Part shown: one piece after another, positions 1 to 7,951 of the stretch
Position numbering within the stretch: position 1 is the stretch's first letter
How the letters are laid out: each line of letters opens with the position of its first letter
Assembly: GCF_003208435.1 (NCBI RefSeq)
Contig: NZ_QKMF01000012.1
Span: 83,439-147,438 of the forward strand
Direction: 5' to 3'
DNA length: 64,000 nucleotides
Source of the DNA: Pelagimonas varians
Lineage (GTDB): Bacteria; Pseudomonadota; Alphaproteobacteria; Rhodobacterales; Rhodobacteraceae
Notes under the pieces: model-generated
Seen by the model: only the letters and a program-made list of their open reading frames with translations
What the model was told of the DNA's origin: nothing
Databases searched by the model: none
Position numbers and translations under genes: made by a program

Positions 1-91
1 GCGCAGCGGTGCCCCGTTCTGCCAGATGATCGATCCGGCTCAGATAGTGCCTGAAAACAGGCAAATAGTGCTGGATCAATCCTTGGCTCAT
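1..91 (-). CDS. 5' part of an unidentified small-protein gene (cut by window edge)
   Basis: Reading leftwards from 91, an ATG opens an uninterrupted frame of 30 codons that runs off the window edge (begins MSQGLIQHYLPVF). The ATG overlaps the stop of the preceding permease gene in an ATGA arrangement, and a GGAAGC stretch lies just upstream, so translational coupling to the pyrimidine/ABC operon is likely. The start, with a PVF-x-x-YL pattern followed by a probable helix, faintly recalls DUF1993-type proteins, but 30 residues are too few to assign a family. It is not an obvious periplasmic binding protein because no signal peptide is visible. Confidence 0.5.
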   Translation of the reverse strand, partial: MSQGLIQHYLPVFRHYLSRIDHLAERGTAA

Positions 92-930
92 CGCTGCTTC
101 CGTTGTGATGGATGCCAAAAGGTAAGACGCTTTTCTGTCAGCGCAACTATCCCGTAGAACGCAGATCCCAGGATCGCGGCCACGGTAATTTCTGCCCAAA
201 CCATATCAAGCGAAAGCCGCCCGACCTCTGTGGAAATACGAAATCCCATGCCCTTGATGGGTGAGCCAAAGAATTCCGCAACAATCGCGCCGATCAATGC
301 CAAAGTGGTCGATATTTTGAGGCCATTGAAGATAAAGGGCATCGCCGCAGGCAGACGCAGTTTGACCAAAGAGGCCCAGTAGCTGGCGGCATAGGTTCGC
401 ATCAAATCGCGCTGCATATGGTCAGAGGCTTGCAAACCCTGAACTGTGTTGACCAACATCGGAAAGAACACCATCGCCACGACAACTGCCGCCTTGGAAT
501 GCCAGTCAAACCCGAACCACATCACCATAATCGGGGCCAGCCCGACAATCGGCAGGGCGGCGATAAAGTTGCCAACCGGCAGCAAACCGCGCTGTAAAAA
601 CGGCGACCGGTCAATGGCAATTGCGATCAACACCGCAGATCCGCAGCCGATGAAATAACCGGTCAGCGCACCCTTAAAGAAGGTCTGCACGAGGTCTTGC
701 CATAAGATATGCGTCTTGCTGACAAGTGCCACGCCAACCCATGACGGCGGCGGCAAAAGCACAGGGCTAACGTTGAACCCGCGCACCATGCCTTCCCAAA
801 CCACCAGAACCGTGATGCCAAACAACACCGGCACGATAAAACCGGCCCCAGCCACTTTGTTGCGCACCAAATACAGGTTCAAGACAACGGCCAGCGCCCA
901 AAACACCAGACTTCCGAGTATCCACATCAT
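88..930 (-). CDS. ABC transporter permease (pyrimidine/hydantoin-type importer, SsuC-like)
   Basis: Inner-membrane permease of 280 residues, with about six hydrophobic segments and the binding-protein-dependent transport signature in the second half (GLAPIMVMWFG region, then the EAA-like loop around the MRTYAASYWASL stretch). It belongs to the SsuC/ThiX/RibX-like group of importers for nitrogenous and aromatic compounds. Its ATG overlaps the stop of the upstream permease by four bases, so two different permeases probably form a heterodimer. The position downstream of dihydropyrimidinase suggests import of uracil, thymine or a hydantoin; substrate is inference. No substrate-binding protein is seen in the window. 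Confidence 0.88.
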   Translation of the reverse strand: MMWILGSLVFWALAVVLNLYLVRNKVAGAGFIVPVLFGITVLVVWEGMVRGFNVSPVLLPPPSWVGVALVSKTHILWQDLVQTFFKGALTGYFIGCGSAVLIAIAIDRSPFLQRGLLPVGNFIAALPIVGLAPIMVMWFGFDWHSKAAVVVAMVFFPMLVNTVQGLQASDHMQRDLMRTYAASYWASLVKLRLPAAMPFIFNGLKISTTLALIGAIVAEFFGSPIKGMGFRISTEVGRLSLDMVWAEITVAAILGSAFYGIVALTEKRLTFWHPSQRKQR

Positions 931-1790
931 TGCGCCATTCCCATCCGTCTAAGCGTGACCTTTTCAATCGCGCTGATGGCAAAAACCATCAAAGCCGCAA
1001 GCGTCGCCGCGGCCAAAAGCGCGGACCATATCTGGATCGTTTGACCATAGTAGCTGCCCGCCAAGAGGCGCGCGCCAAGCCCGCCGTTTTGGCTCAGCGA
1101 CAGTTCTGCCACCACCGCGCCAATCAAACTGGCGGCAACGCCGACCTTAAGGGAGGCAAACAAATAGGGCGCAGACGCGGGCAACCGCAGCTTCCAAAAC
1201 GCTTGCGACGGAGAGGCGCTATACGTCTTCATCTGGTCAAGCAGCATAGTGTCCGGGCTACGCAGCCCTTTGACCATGCCAACCACCACAGGGAAAAAGC
1301 TGAGGTACATTGAAATCACGCCTTTGGCGACAATATCGTCCACCTGCATAGCGGCTAAAACCACCACAATCATTGGCGCAATCGCCAAAATGGGTACGGT
1401 TTGCGATGCGATGATCCAAGGCATCACCGACATATCCATCACACGTGAATAGACAATGGCCACTGCCAAAATGATACCCAGCCCTATACCAAAGGCAAAA
1501 CCAAGGGCCGTCGCCTGCAACGTGATCCAGCCGTGATAGACCAAGGACCGCTTCGACGTTACATTTTTCAACGCTGTGGTTTTCCAGATTTCTACCGCAA
1601 CCTGATGTGGAGCCGGAAGGAGCGGTTTATCCTGCGCCATGGTGTCTGACACCATTTCGGAAAAGCTGAGAGTTTTATCCGCACGCTCGGCCTTGGAATA
1701 GGCCCATGGCGCGTTCAAAATGACTGCAAAAGCATACCAGATCGCAAAGATCGCCGCGACGACTGTAAGGATGGGAAGGATCGACTTCAT
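927..1790 (-). CDS. ABC transporter permease, first of a pair
   Basis: A 287-residue integral membrane protein of the BPD_transp_1 family. It starts with a hydrophobic segment (MKSILPILTVVAAIF), has a soluble stretch at about residues 35-75, then five or six membrane segments. The cytoplasmic coupling loop lies near residues 195-215 (MKTYSASPSQAFWKLRLP), matching the equivalent loop (MRTYAASYWASLVKLRLP) of the following permease, so the two are paralogues. It is preceded by a G-rich ribosome site and lies 24 bases after the ATPase gene. Together with 88-930 and 1815-2594 it makes a complete membrane/ATPase set for an importer in the pyrimidine operon. Confidence 0.88.
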   Translation of the reverse strand: MKSILPILTVVAAIFAIWYAFAVILNAPWAYSKAERADKTLSFSEMVSDTMAQDKPLLPAPHQVAVEIWKTTALKNVTSKRSLVYHGWITLQATALGFAFGIGLGIILAVAIVYSRVMDMSVMPWIIASQTVPILAIAPMIVVVLAAMQVDDIVAKGVISMYLSFFPVVVGMVKGLRSPDTMLLDQMKTYSASPSQAFWKLRLPASAPYLFASLKVGVAASLIGAVVAELSLSQNGGLGARLLAGSYYGQTIQIWSALLAAATLAALMVFAISAIEKVTLRRMGMAQ

Positions 1791-1814
1791 AGCCCTGCCC
1801 CCCGGACGTTACGT

Positions 1815-2594
1815 TCAATCATCATATGCATGTCCCTCACGCAGACCTTCGCGTACCCGGTGCGCGATTTCCAGAAATTCCGGCGTGTCGCGAATGTCCA
1901 AAGGACGTTCTTTGGGCAGCGGGCTGTCAATAATATCCGTGATCCGGCCGGGACGCGGAGACATCACAACAATCTTGGTCGACAGGTAGACCGCTTCGGG
2001 GATCGAATGGGTGACAAAACCAATGGTCTTGTTCGTACGCGCCCACAGTTCCAAAAGTTGTTCGTTCAAGTGATCGCGGACGATCTCATCCAAAGCGCCA
2101 AAAGGTTCGTCCATCAGCAAAATGTCGGCGTCAAAGGCCAAGGCCCGTGCGATAGATGCCCGTTGCTGCATCCCGCCGGACAGTTGCCACGGGAACTTCT
2201 TTTCAAAACCCTCAAGATGCACCAACTCCAACACCTCGGTGACGCGCTGTGCCATATCGGATTTTGGATAGCCCATGATTTCCAACGGCAGGCGGATGTT
2301 GTCGCCAATCGTGCGCCACGGATACAAACCAGCGGCCTGAAACACATAGCCATAGGCCCGTGATTGCCGCGCCTGCTCCGGGGTCATGCCATTGACGGTC
2401 AAAGTGCCGCCAGTGGGTTGCTCCAAATCGGCAATGGCACGCAAAAACGTGGTTTTACCGCAGCCGGACGGGCCGATGAAGCTCACGAAATCACCCTTGT
2501 TGATGTCCAGATCAACACCCTTGAGCGCATGCACCGGCCCATCATTGGTTTGATAGGTCAGGTCCAGGTTATTTGCCTGTATGACGGTCGTCAT
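1815..2594 (-). CDS. ABC transporter ATP-binding protein (SsuB/TauB-like)
   Basis: ATPase of 259 residues that powers the importer formed with the two permeases downstream. Visible motifs in order: Walker A GPSGCGKTT near residue 43, Q-loop VFQAAGLYPW, ABC signature LSGGMQQR, Walker B ILLMDEPFGALD and the switch histidine in GFVTHSIPEA. The DEPFGALDE form and length are typical of the nitrate/sulfonate/taurine/hydroxymethylpyrimidine importer ATPases. It follows the small membrane-protein gene after a 189-base gap in which no further gene is seen. Confidence 0.93.
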   Translation of the reverse strand: MTTVIQANNLDLTYQTNDGPVHALKGVDLDINKGDFVSFIGPSGCGKTTFLRAIADLEQPTGGTLTVNGMTPEQARQSRAYGYVFQAAGLYPWRTIGDNIRLPLEIMGYPKSDMAQRVTEVLELVHLEGFEKKFPWQLSGGMQQRASIARALAFDADILLMDEPFGALDEIVRDHLNEQLLELWARTNKTIGFVTHSIPEAVYLSTKIVVMSPRPGRITDIIDSPLPKERPLDIRDTPEFLEIAHRVREGLREGHAYDD

Positions 2595-2783
2595 TTTTGT
2601 TCCATTCCGTTCATATGTATCGTGGTTCGATCACGAACCATTTTTGTTCCAACCACCATTGAAGGCACCCTGAGGCCATTCCACTCAAAACAACAAATAC
2701 CGTGCCAAACCAGTCTAAACTTCTCTGGGGCAGAGCAAGAATAAGGTTGATCGACAAGGGCAGGTCCAAGGCCATCAGCGCTC

Positions 2784-3038
2784 CTATGGTCCCAAAACCA
2801 AAAGGCTTTCCTTTGACTTCCATACCGCGAATGCACGAAGGGCTGTAAAGACAGGAAATGCCATCAGCATCCAGAACGGCAAAGCTCTGATCGCTGCGGC
2901 GATACCGACGGAAAGGGTCTCCAACAGGCTTCCTATCCCGTCGATTGTATCGGTCAAAAACCAGACTGCCACCAAAGCAACCAGAAGCGCCACTAGGGAC
3001 GAAATGAAAAATGCTCCGGTGATCAGTGCTGGCTTCAT
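2784..3038 (-). CDS. Small membrane protein of unknown function in the pyrimidine operon
   Basis: An 84-residue protein with two hydrophobic segments (about residues 5-28 and 45-72) and a short basic/acidic end (KSKES). The start lies only three bases after the dihydropyrimidinase stop, so it is almost certainly co-translated with it. I do not recognise a family. Its position between the catabolic enzyme and the transporter genes suggests an accessory role in uptake, for example a transporter partner, but this is inference. Another frame over the same bases is longer, but it lacks a ribosome site and has an unnatural composition. Confidence 0.7.
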   Translation of the reverse strand: MKPALITGAFFISSLVALLVALVAVWFLTDTIDGIGSLLETLSVGIAAAIRALPFWMLMAFPVFTALRAFAVWKSKESLLVLGP

Positions 3039-3041
3039 GCC

Positions 3042-4505
3042 TTAGATCCCCGCCGGGATGTTTTGTGGATTGCGGTCGATCTTGCGCGGTGTGTTCAGTG
3101 CTTTCCATTGGGACAGCGCTTTTTGTGCGCTAGAAAAAGCCGGACGCGGAACGAAACGGCCACGGCCAGGTTGCGGTTGGCTATTTTGCCCCCACGCCCA
3201 GATCACTTCGCCGCGTGACAGGGTATAGCGCGCTTGGGCTTTGACCTCGAAACCCTCGAAGACGTTGTAATCAAGCACGGAATGGTGGCTGGCGGTGCTG
3301 ATCGTCTTGGAAATTTTGGGATCCCAGACAACGATATCCGCATCCGCGCCTTCAACAATTGCGCCCTTTTTGGGATAGATATTCAAGATCTTCGCGACAT
3401 TGGTCGACGTGGCTGCAACAAATTCGTTTGGCGTCAGGCGGCCGGTTTCAACCCCTTCGGTCCAAAGCACCGCAAGGCGTTCCTCAAGCCCGTTCGACCC
3501 GTTGGGAATAATCCGGAAATCATCCCGACCCGCACGCTTTTGCGCCGTGGTAAAGGCGGCATGGTCGGTGGCAACCACCTGCAAAGATCCCGCCTGAAGA
3601 CCAGCCCAAAGGCTGTCTTGGTGATCTTTTGACCGAAATGGCGGTGACATCACGCGGCGCGCGGCATGATCCCAATCCTTGTTGAAATACTCGCTCTCGT
3701 CCAATGTCAGGAATTGGATCAGAGGTTCGCCATAAACCCGCATCCCCTTTTGACGCGCGCGGCGGATGGCTTCGTGGGTTTGCTCGCACGACACATGCAC
3801 GATGTACAAGGGCACACCGGCGGTGTCGGCGATGGTGATCGCGCGGTTGGCGGCCTCCCCCTCCAACTCAGGCGGGCGGCTATAGGCATGGCCTTCAGGG
3901 CCGGTGATACCTTCGTTAAAATACTTGGTCTGCAACTCGGCCACTAAGTCGCCGTTTTCAGCATGCACCATAGGCAGCGCGCCAAGCTCGGCACAGCGCT
4001 TGAACGAGGCGAACATTTCATCGTCCTCAATCATCAGCGCGCCCTTGTAGGCCATGAAGTGCTTAAAGCTGTTCACGCCCATATCAACGGCGTCTTTCAT
4101 CTCGTTAAAGACGTTCTCATCCCAACCGGTGATCGCCATGTGATAACCGATGTCGGAACAGATCTGCGGGGCGGATTTGCGGTGCCATTCGTTGATCGCA
4201 TTCTTGATGCTTCCATCCGCGCCCGGCAGACAGAAATCCACAACCATCGTGGTACCGCCGCATGCCGCTGCCCAAGTTCCGCTTTCAAAGGTCTCGGCCG
4301 CCGTCGTCCCCATAAAGGGCATTTCCAAATGCGTGTGCGGATCAATACCGCCTGGAATGACATAGGCCCCTTCAGCGTCGATGTATTCGTCGCCCACAAG
4401 ATCTTCGCCAATTTGCTTGATGATGTCGCCTTCAATCAAGACATCCGCTTTGTAGGTCCGGTCCGCAGTACAAACCATACCGCCTTTGATCACTTTGGTG
4501 GTCAT
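3042..4505 (-). CDS. hydA: Dihydropyrimidinase / D-hydantoinase
   Basis: Cytoplasmic cyclic amidohydrolase (487 residues) that opens dihydrouracil or dihydrothymine to the N-carbamoyl-beta-amino acid, the second step of reductive pyrimidine breakdown. Metal-site features of the amidohydrolase fold are visible: the H-x-H pair in GIDPHTHLEM, the carboxylated lysine in FKHFMAYKG, histidines in VHAENGD and VHVSCEQ, and the aspartate in VATDHAAF. I place the start at 4505 because GGGAGA lies at good distance in front of MTTKVIKGG; an upstream in-frame ATG at 4550 has no such site. It is followed by a small membrane protein and the importer genes. Confidence 0.95.
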   Translation of the reverse strand: MTTKVIKGGMVCTADRTYKADVLIEGDIIKQIGEDLVGDEYIDAEGAYVIPGGIDPHTHLEMPFMGTTAAETFESGTWAAACGGTTMVVDFCLPGADGSIKNAINEWHRKSAPQICSDIGYHMAITGWDENVFNEMKDAVDMGVNSFKHFMAYKGALMIEDDEMFASFKRCAELGALPMVHAENGDLVAELQTKYFNEGITGPEGHAYSRPPELEGEAANRAITIADTAGVPLYIVHVSCEQTHEAIRRARQKGMRVYGEPLIQFLTLDESEYFNKDWDHAARRVMSPPFRSKDHQDSLWAGLQAGSLQVVATDHAAFTTAQKRAGRDDFRIIPNGSNGLEERLAVLWTEGVETGRLTPNEFVAATSTNVAKILNIYPKKGAIVEGADADIVVWDPKISKTISTASHHSVLDYNVFEGFEVKAQARYTLSRGEVIWAWGQNSQPQPGRGRFVPRPAFSSAQKALSQWKALNTPRKIDRNPQNIPAGI

Positions 4506-4591
4506 TTTCTTGTCTCCCTGAACGAGGTGCCTGTGCAGGCTTTTTCTCAATCAAATATTCCCGGCTTCAATTCTTGGACGCGCCGCGCCCC

Positions 4592-4639
4592 TTCATCTTG
4601 CCAGATAAACTCCGGGGGTTCGGGGGCTGGCCCCCGATC
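4592..4639 (+). repeat. Intergenic repeat copy 1 (core plus G-rich hairpin)
   Basis: The core CATCTTGCCAGATAAACTCC (4594-4613) is followed by GGGGGTTCGGGGGCTGGCCCCC, here 4614-4635, in which the GGGGGCtggCCCCC part folds into a hairpin. The same core recurs at 50658-50677 on the other strand and, with some changes, at 50867-50885. It lies between the amidase and dihydropyrimidinase genes and may also weaken read-through. It resembles intergenic repeats of roseobacter genomes, from memory only. Confidence 0.75.
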
Positions 4640-4645
4640 AAAGGT

Positions 4646-5893
4646 CTATTCAACCACCTGCGCGGTTTTCAAAACAGCATGCATCAAAACATTCGCGCCG
4701 GCCGCGGCCCAATCCTTGCTGATCTCTTCGGCCTCGTTGTGCGACAGGCCGTCAACGCAGGGGCACATGACCATCGCTGTGGGCGCAACATCGTTGATCC
4801 AGCAGGCATCATGCCCAGCACCGGAAATAATGTCTCGATGCGAATAGCCCATGGTTTCGGCCCCTTCGCGGATCGCGGCAACGCAGTCTTCGTCAAAGGC
4901 GGGGGGATCGAACTGGCCAACTATTTCAGCCGAGAATTCAACACCGATCTCTTCACAGAGTTTCGGCGCTTTCTCCATCAGCTCGTCGACCATGTCGTTC
5001 AGCTTGTCCAAAAGATGTGTGCGCATATCGACAGTAAAGACCACCTTACCCGGAATGATGTTGCGCGAATTCGGGTAGACGTCGATATGCCCAATGGCCC
5101 CAACCGCATTCGGCTGGTTCTTCATTGCTATCTCATGCACCAATTCGGTGATCAGTGCCAAACCACGGCCCGCATTTTTGCGCATATGCATCGGAGTCGA
5201 TCCCGTATGGCTTTCCTTGCCAGTCACGGTAACTTCTATCCACCGCAACCCTTGGCCATGGGTGACAACACCAATGTCCTTCCCCTCGGCTTCCAAAATC
5301 GGGCCCTGTTCAATGTGCAGCTCAAACATCGCATGCATCTTGCGTGCGCCAACCTCTTCGTCGCCACGCCACCCGATCCGTTTCAGCTCATCCCCAAAAC
5401 GCTTTCCCTCTGCATCGACACGGTCATAGGCCCAATCTTGGGTATGCTTGCCGGCGAACACGCCTGAGGACAGCATTGCCGGTGCGTAACGCGTGCCCTC
5501 TTCGTTGGTCCAGTTGGTGACGACGATGGGGTGTTTGGTCTTGATACCCTGTTCATGCATCGTGCGGATCACCTCGAGGCCGCCCAAAACGCCAAGCACC
5601 CCGTCATATTTTCCGCCCGTCGGCTGCGTATCGAGATGCGAGCCAACGTAAACGGGCAAAAGATCGGGATCTGTACCTTCGTAGCGCGCGAACATGTTGC
5701 CCATCTGATCCAGCCCCATCGTGCAGCCCACGGCCTCACACCAAGATTGGAACAGCGCCCGCCCCTCTCCGTCTTCGTCGGTCAATGTTTGACGATTGTT
5801 GCCACCGGCGATGCCCGGCCCGATTTTGGCCATCTCCATCAGGCTGTCCCACAGCCGATCCGCATCGATCCGAGTGTTGCTGATGTTTGACAT
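4646..5893 (-). CDS. hyuC: M20-type N-carbamoyl-beta-alanine / N-carbamoyl-amino acid amidohydrolase
   Basis: Zn-dependent hydrolase of 415 residues, the third step of the reductive pyrimidine pathway (N-carbamoyl-beta-alanine to beta-alanine, CO2 and ammonia). M20/carbamoylase features: metal-binding VGSHLDTQPTGGKYDG, the catalytic/metal glutamates in NWTNEEGTRY, a dimerisation half with ELHIEQGP, and the C-terminal GAGHDACW metal histidine. Start 5893 is chosen because GGGGA precedes MSNISNTR and the family starts here; a longer frame to 6019 would read through the operator region. First gene of the minus-strand operon, transcribed from the divergent RutR-box promoter region. Confidence 0.92.
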   Translation of the reverse strand: MSNISNTRIDADRLWDSLMEMAKIGPGIAGGNNRQTLTDEDGEGRALFQSWCEAVGCTMGLDQMGNMFARYEGTDPDLLPVYVGSHLDTQPTGGKYDGVLGVLGGLEVIRTMHEQGIKTKHPIVVTNWTNEEGTRYAPAMLSSGVFAGKHTQDWAYDRVDAEGKRFGDELKRIGWRGDEEVGARKMHAMFELHIEQGPILEAEGKDIGVVTHGQGLRWIEVTVTGKESHTGSTPMHMRKNAGRGLALITELVHEIAMKNQPNAVGAIGHIDVYPNSRNIIPGKVVFTVDMRTHLLDKLNDMVDELMEKAPKLCEEIGVEFSAEIVGQFDPPAFDEDCVAAIREGAETMGYSHRDIISGAGHDACWINDVAPTAMVMCPCVDGLSHNEAEEISKDWAAAGANVLMHAVLKTAQVVE

Positions 5894-5990
5894 GGCGTGT
5901 CCCCTAGCTTTGTCTTTGGTCTTGCGTCGAGTGTTCGACACAGTACAGCGTATCTTTAGGCCAATGCCCGATACTTGCACTGGCCCAACC

Positions 5991-6006
5991 CTGACCATAT
6001 GGTCAA
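5991..6006. promoter_or_regulatory. RutR-type operator 1
   Basis: CTGACCATATGGTCAA carries a perfect 14-base palindrome (5992-6005) matching the established RutR consensus TTGACCA-N2-TGGTCAA in 15 of 16 positions counting the two free bases. It lies about 100 bases upstream of hyuC and 60 upstream of the first tetR-type gene. Confidence 0.82.
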
Positions 6007-6019
6007 CTATCGGCATCAC

Positions 6020-6035
6020 TTGACCAATTGGTCAA
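6020..6035. promoter_or_regulatory. RutR-type operator 2
   Basis: TTGACCAATTGGTCAA is a perfect 16-base palindrome and an exact fit to the RutR consensus TTGACCA-N2-TGGTCAA. Its centre is 29 bases from that of the first box, close to three helical turns, and it is 30 bases upstream of the repressor start. Autoregulation and control of the divergent catabolic operon are both expected. Confidence 0.88.
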
Positions 6036-6065
6036 GAAATTTCTGAAAAAGGATGTGTCCGCGCC

Positions 6066-6713
6066 ATGCCAACCCGCAACGGCTCAAAAAACAAGCGCCT
6101 CGAAAAGGAAAAGCAAATCCTTTTGGCAGCGGAAAAAGTGTTTGCAGAGGCGGGCTTTGGCGGGGCGACCATGCAATTGATCGCCGATGTGTCCGGCCTG
6201 CCCAAAGCCAATATTCATTATTATTTTTCCACCAAAGAAGATCTCTATCGCCGTGTGGTGTCGAACATTTTCGACATATGGCTCCAAGCAGCCGAATCGT
6301 TTGACGAATCATCAGGCCCGGCCGAGGGAATTGGCGGCTATATCGACGCCAAGATGGAGATCTCGCGCCGGCACCCGATGGGCTCCAAAGTCTGGGCGTC
6401 CGAGGTCATGCACGGTGCACCTGTAATCCAGGATTACCTAGAAGACGTGCTTGTCAGTTGGACCGAAGGGCGGATTGACGTCATTCAACGCTGGATCGAC
6501 GACGGGCTGATGGAACCGACAAACCCGCGCCACCTGCTCTATATGATTTGGTCCGTGACGCAGCACTATGCAGATTTCCAACACCAAATCGAAACTTTGA
6601 ATGGCGGGCAGCCGCTGGATGACGCAGACTGGCAGGACGCCAAATCCAATGTGCGGGCAATTATTCTGCGCGGTTTGGGCATCGACGACACAGGCAACGA
6701 GACCGACGCATGA
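6066..6713 (+). CDS. TetR-family regulator, RutR-like (first of two)
   Basis: A 215-residue repressor-type protein. The N-terminal helix-turn-helix is at about residues 14-60 (ILLAAEKVFAEAGFGGATM, then DVSGLPKANIHYYF, a typical TetR recognition region). The C-terminal half resembles the RutR/YcdC ligand domain, with the WSVTQHYADF motif. RutR senses uracil/thymine in Escherichia coli; here the exact RutR boxes directly upstream and the neighbouring catabolic genes support pyrimidine control. It overlaps the next regulator gene by four bases. The presence of a second paralogue makes it unclear which protein binds which box. Confidence 0.9.
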   Translation: MPTRNGSKNKRLEKEKQILLAAEKVFAEAGFGGATMQLIADVSGLPKANIHYYFSTKEDLYRRVVSNIFDIWLQAAESFDESSGPAEGIGGYIDAKMEISRRHPMGSKVWASEVMHGAPVIQDYLEDVLVSWTEGRIDVIQRWIDDGLMEPTNPRHLLYMIWSVTQHYADFQHQIETLNGGQPLDDADWQDAKSNVRAIILRGLGIDDTGNETDA

Positions 6714-7336
6714 GCAAAGCCCGCCCGACCCCGCGCCCGACCGGTACCACACGCATTCAGCGTGAAAAACGTCAGGCGATTTTTGATGCGGCTTTGGATG
6801 TGTTTTCAGAAAACGGATTGCGCGGCGCGACATTGGACGCAATTGCAGCCCGTGCGGGACTGTCGAAACCCAATGTGATTTACTACTTCGAAGGCAAAGA
6901 AGCGATCTACAAAGAGCTTCTGGAAAGCTTGCTGGATATCTGGATCGCACCGCTCATAGATCTGTCGGACAGCCACGAGCCGATCGAAGAACTGCTGGCC
7001 TATGTGCGCCGAAAGCTGGATATGTCCCGCGATATGCCGCGCGAAAGCCGTTTGTTTGCGACCGAAATGATCCAAGCCGCGCCCCATATACGCGACGTTT
7101 TATCCGGCCCGCTCAAGGCCTTGATGGACGAAAAAGCAGCGTTGATCCAAAGCTGGATGGACGCCGGTCTGCTGGCCAAATCAGACCCCTACCACCTTAT
7201 ATTCTCGATCTGGGCGACCACCCAGCACTATGCCGATTTCGACGTTCAGGTGCGGGCTGTTTTGGGCGGGCAAGACCCGTTCGACAGCGCTCCGGAGTTT
7301 GTAGAAATTTTGTTTCGGCGCATGTTGACCCCCTAA
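6710..7336 (+). CDS. rutR: TetR-family regulator, RutR-like (second of two)
   Basis: A 208-residue paralogue of the preceding gene, joined to it by an ATGA overlap. The DNA-binding part (AIFDAALDVFSENGLRGATL, ARAGLSKPNVIYYFEGKEAIY) is very close to the E. coli RutR type, and the C-terminal half keeps the DVLSGPLKALMDEK and WATTQHYADFDVQV stretches characteristic of RutR. Of the two I judge this the better RutR candidate, from memory of the family. Likely role: repression of the pyrimidine genes until uracil or thymine is present. Confidence 0.88.
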   Translation: MSKARPTPRPTGTTRIQREKRQAIFDAALDVFSENGLRGATLDAIAARAGLSKPNVIYYFEGKEAIYKELLESLLDIWIAPLIDLSDSHEPIEELLAYVRRKLDMSRDMPRESRLFATEMIQAAPHIRDVLSGPLKALMDEKAALIQSWMDAGLLAKSDPYHLIFSIWATTQHYADFDVQVRAVLGGQDPFDSAPEFVEILFRRMLTP

Positions 7337-7463
7337 TGGATGCAAGTTGCGCAATTCAATGCGTTCGGAGTTGTTCGGGCCACGGCTCCTGCGACCTGAA
7401 ATTGATGTGTATCATGGGGAAATCCGGCCTTTTGTGAGATAATCCCAAGCGGGAGGATACATC

Positions 7464-7838
7464 ATGCAAAAACTGTTTTTGGCATTGCTTTTGGTCATCG
7501 GCCAGGCTGCGCACGCGGATTTTTTAACCGAAAATCGTGGCCAGTGGGAGGGCAAAGGATACATATCAACGGGTCTTGAATGGCCGGTTTATATCAAGTT
7601 CCTAAGCAAATCAGCCGAGGTTTACACACCCGATGACGGCTGCGAAGCAATCTGGACCTTTGAGAGCGTTGGGCAAAATATCATCCGAGGATGGGAGCAA
7701 GTTACTGTTGGGGCAGACCGCTGTTATGTCGGGCTGAAATTTGTCGTGACCCGTCATGACGCAAGCCGCATCAAAGTTGATTGGTTTCAAATGAACGGGA
7801 TGCATGTGGCCGAAGCGCTGTTGTGGCGCGTGCAATAA
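7464..7838 (+). CDS. Secreted hypothetical protein
   Basis: A 124-residue protein with a clear signal peptide (MQKLFLALLLVIGQAAHA, cleavage probably after AHA) and a mature part of about 106 residues rich in aromatic residues and beta-strand patterns (GQWEGKGYISTG, VYIKFLSKSAEVYTP). Two cysteines near residues 53 and 81 could form a disulfide in the periplasm. GGGAGGA precedes the ATG. It reads as a small lipocalin-like or beta-barrel periplasmic protein, but I recognise no family. It stands alone between the regulators and the terminator at 7907. Confidence 0.75.
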   Translation: MQKLFLALLLVIGQAAHADFLTENRGQWEGKGYISTGLEWPVYIKFLSKSAEVYTPDDGCEAIWTFESVGQNIIRGWEQVTVGADRCYVGLKFVVTRHDASRIKVDWFQMNGMHVAEALLWRVQ

Positions 7839-7906
7839 AGGCCCGTCGCCTTGGACGGTATCCGCATGGCGGTTGTTTGGACCCGGCGGTATCTGGTTCA
7901 CGCAAA

Positions 7907-7932
7907 AAACGCCCGGATTGATCCGGGCGTTT
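7907..7932. terminator. Bidirectional intrinsic terminator
   Basis: AAACGCCCGGA-TTGA-TCCGGGCGTTT: an 11-base perfect stem with a four-base loop, with A-rich sequence on the left and T-rich on the right. It serves the plus-strand secreted-protein gene and the minus-strand preA gene that converge here. Confidence 0.88.
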
Positions 7933-7951
7933 CTTCGGGAGGAAAGCTGCT

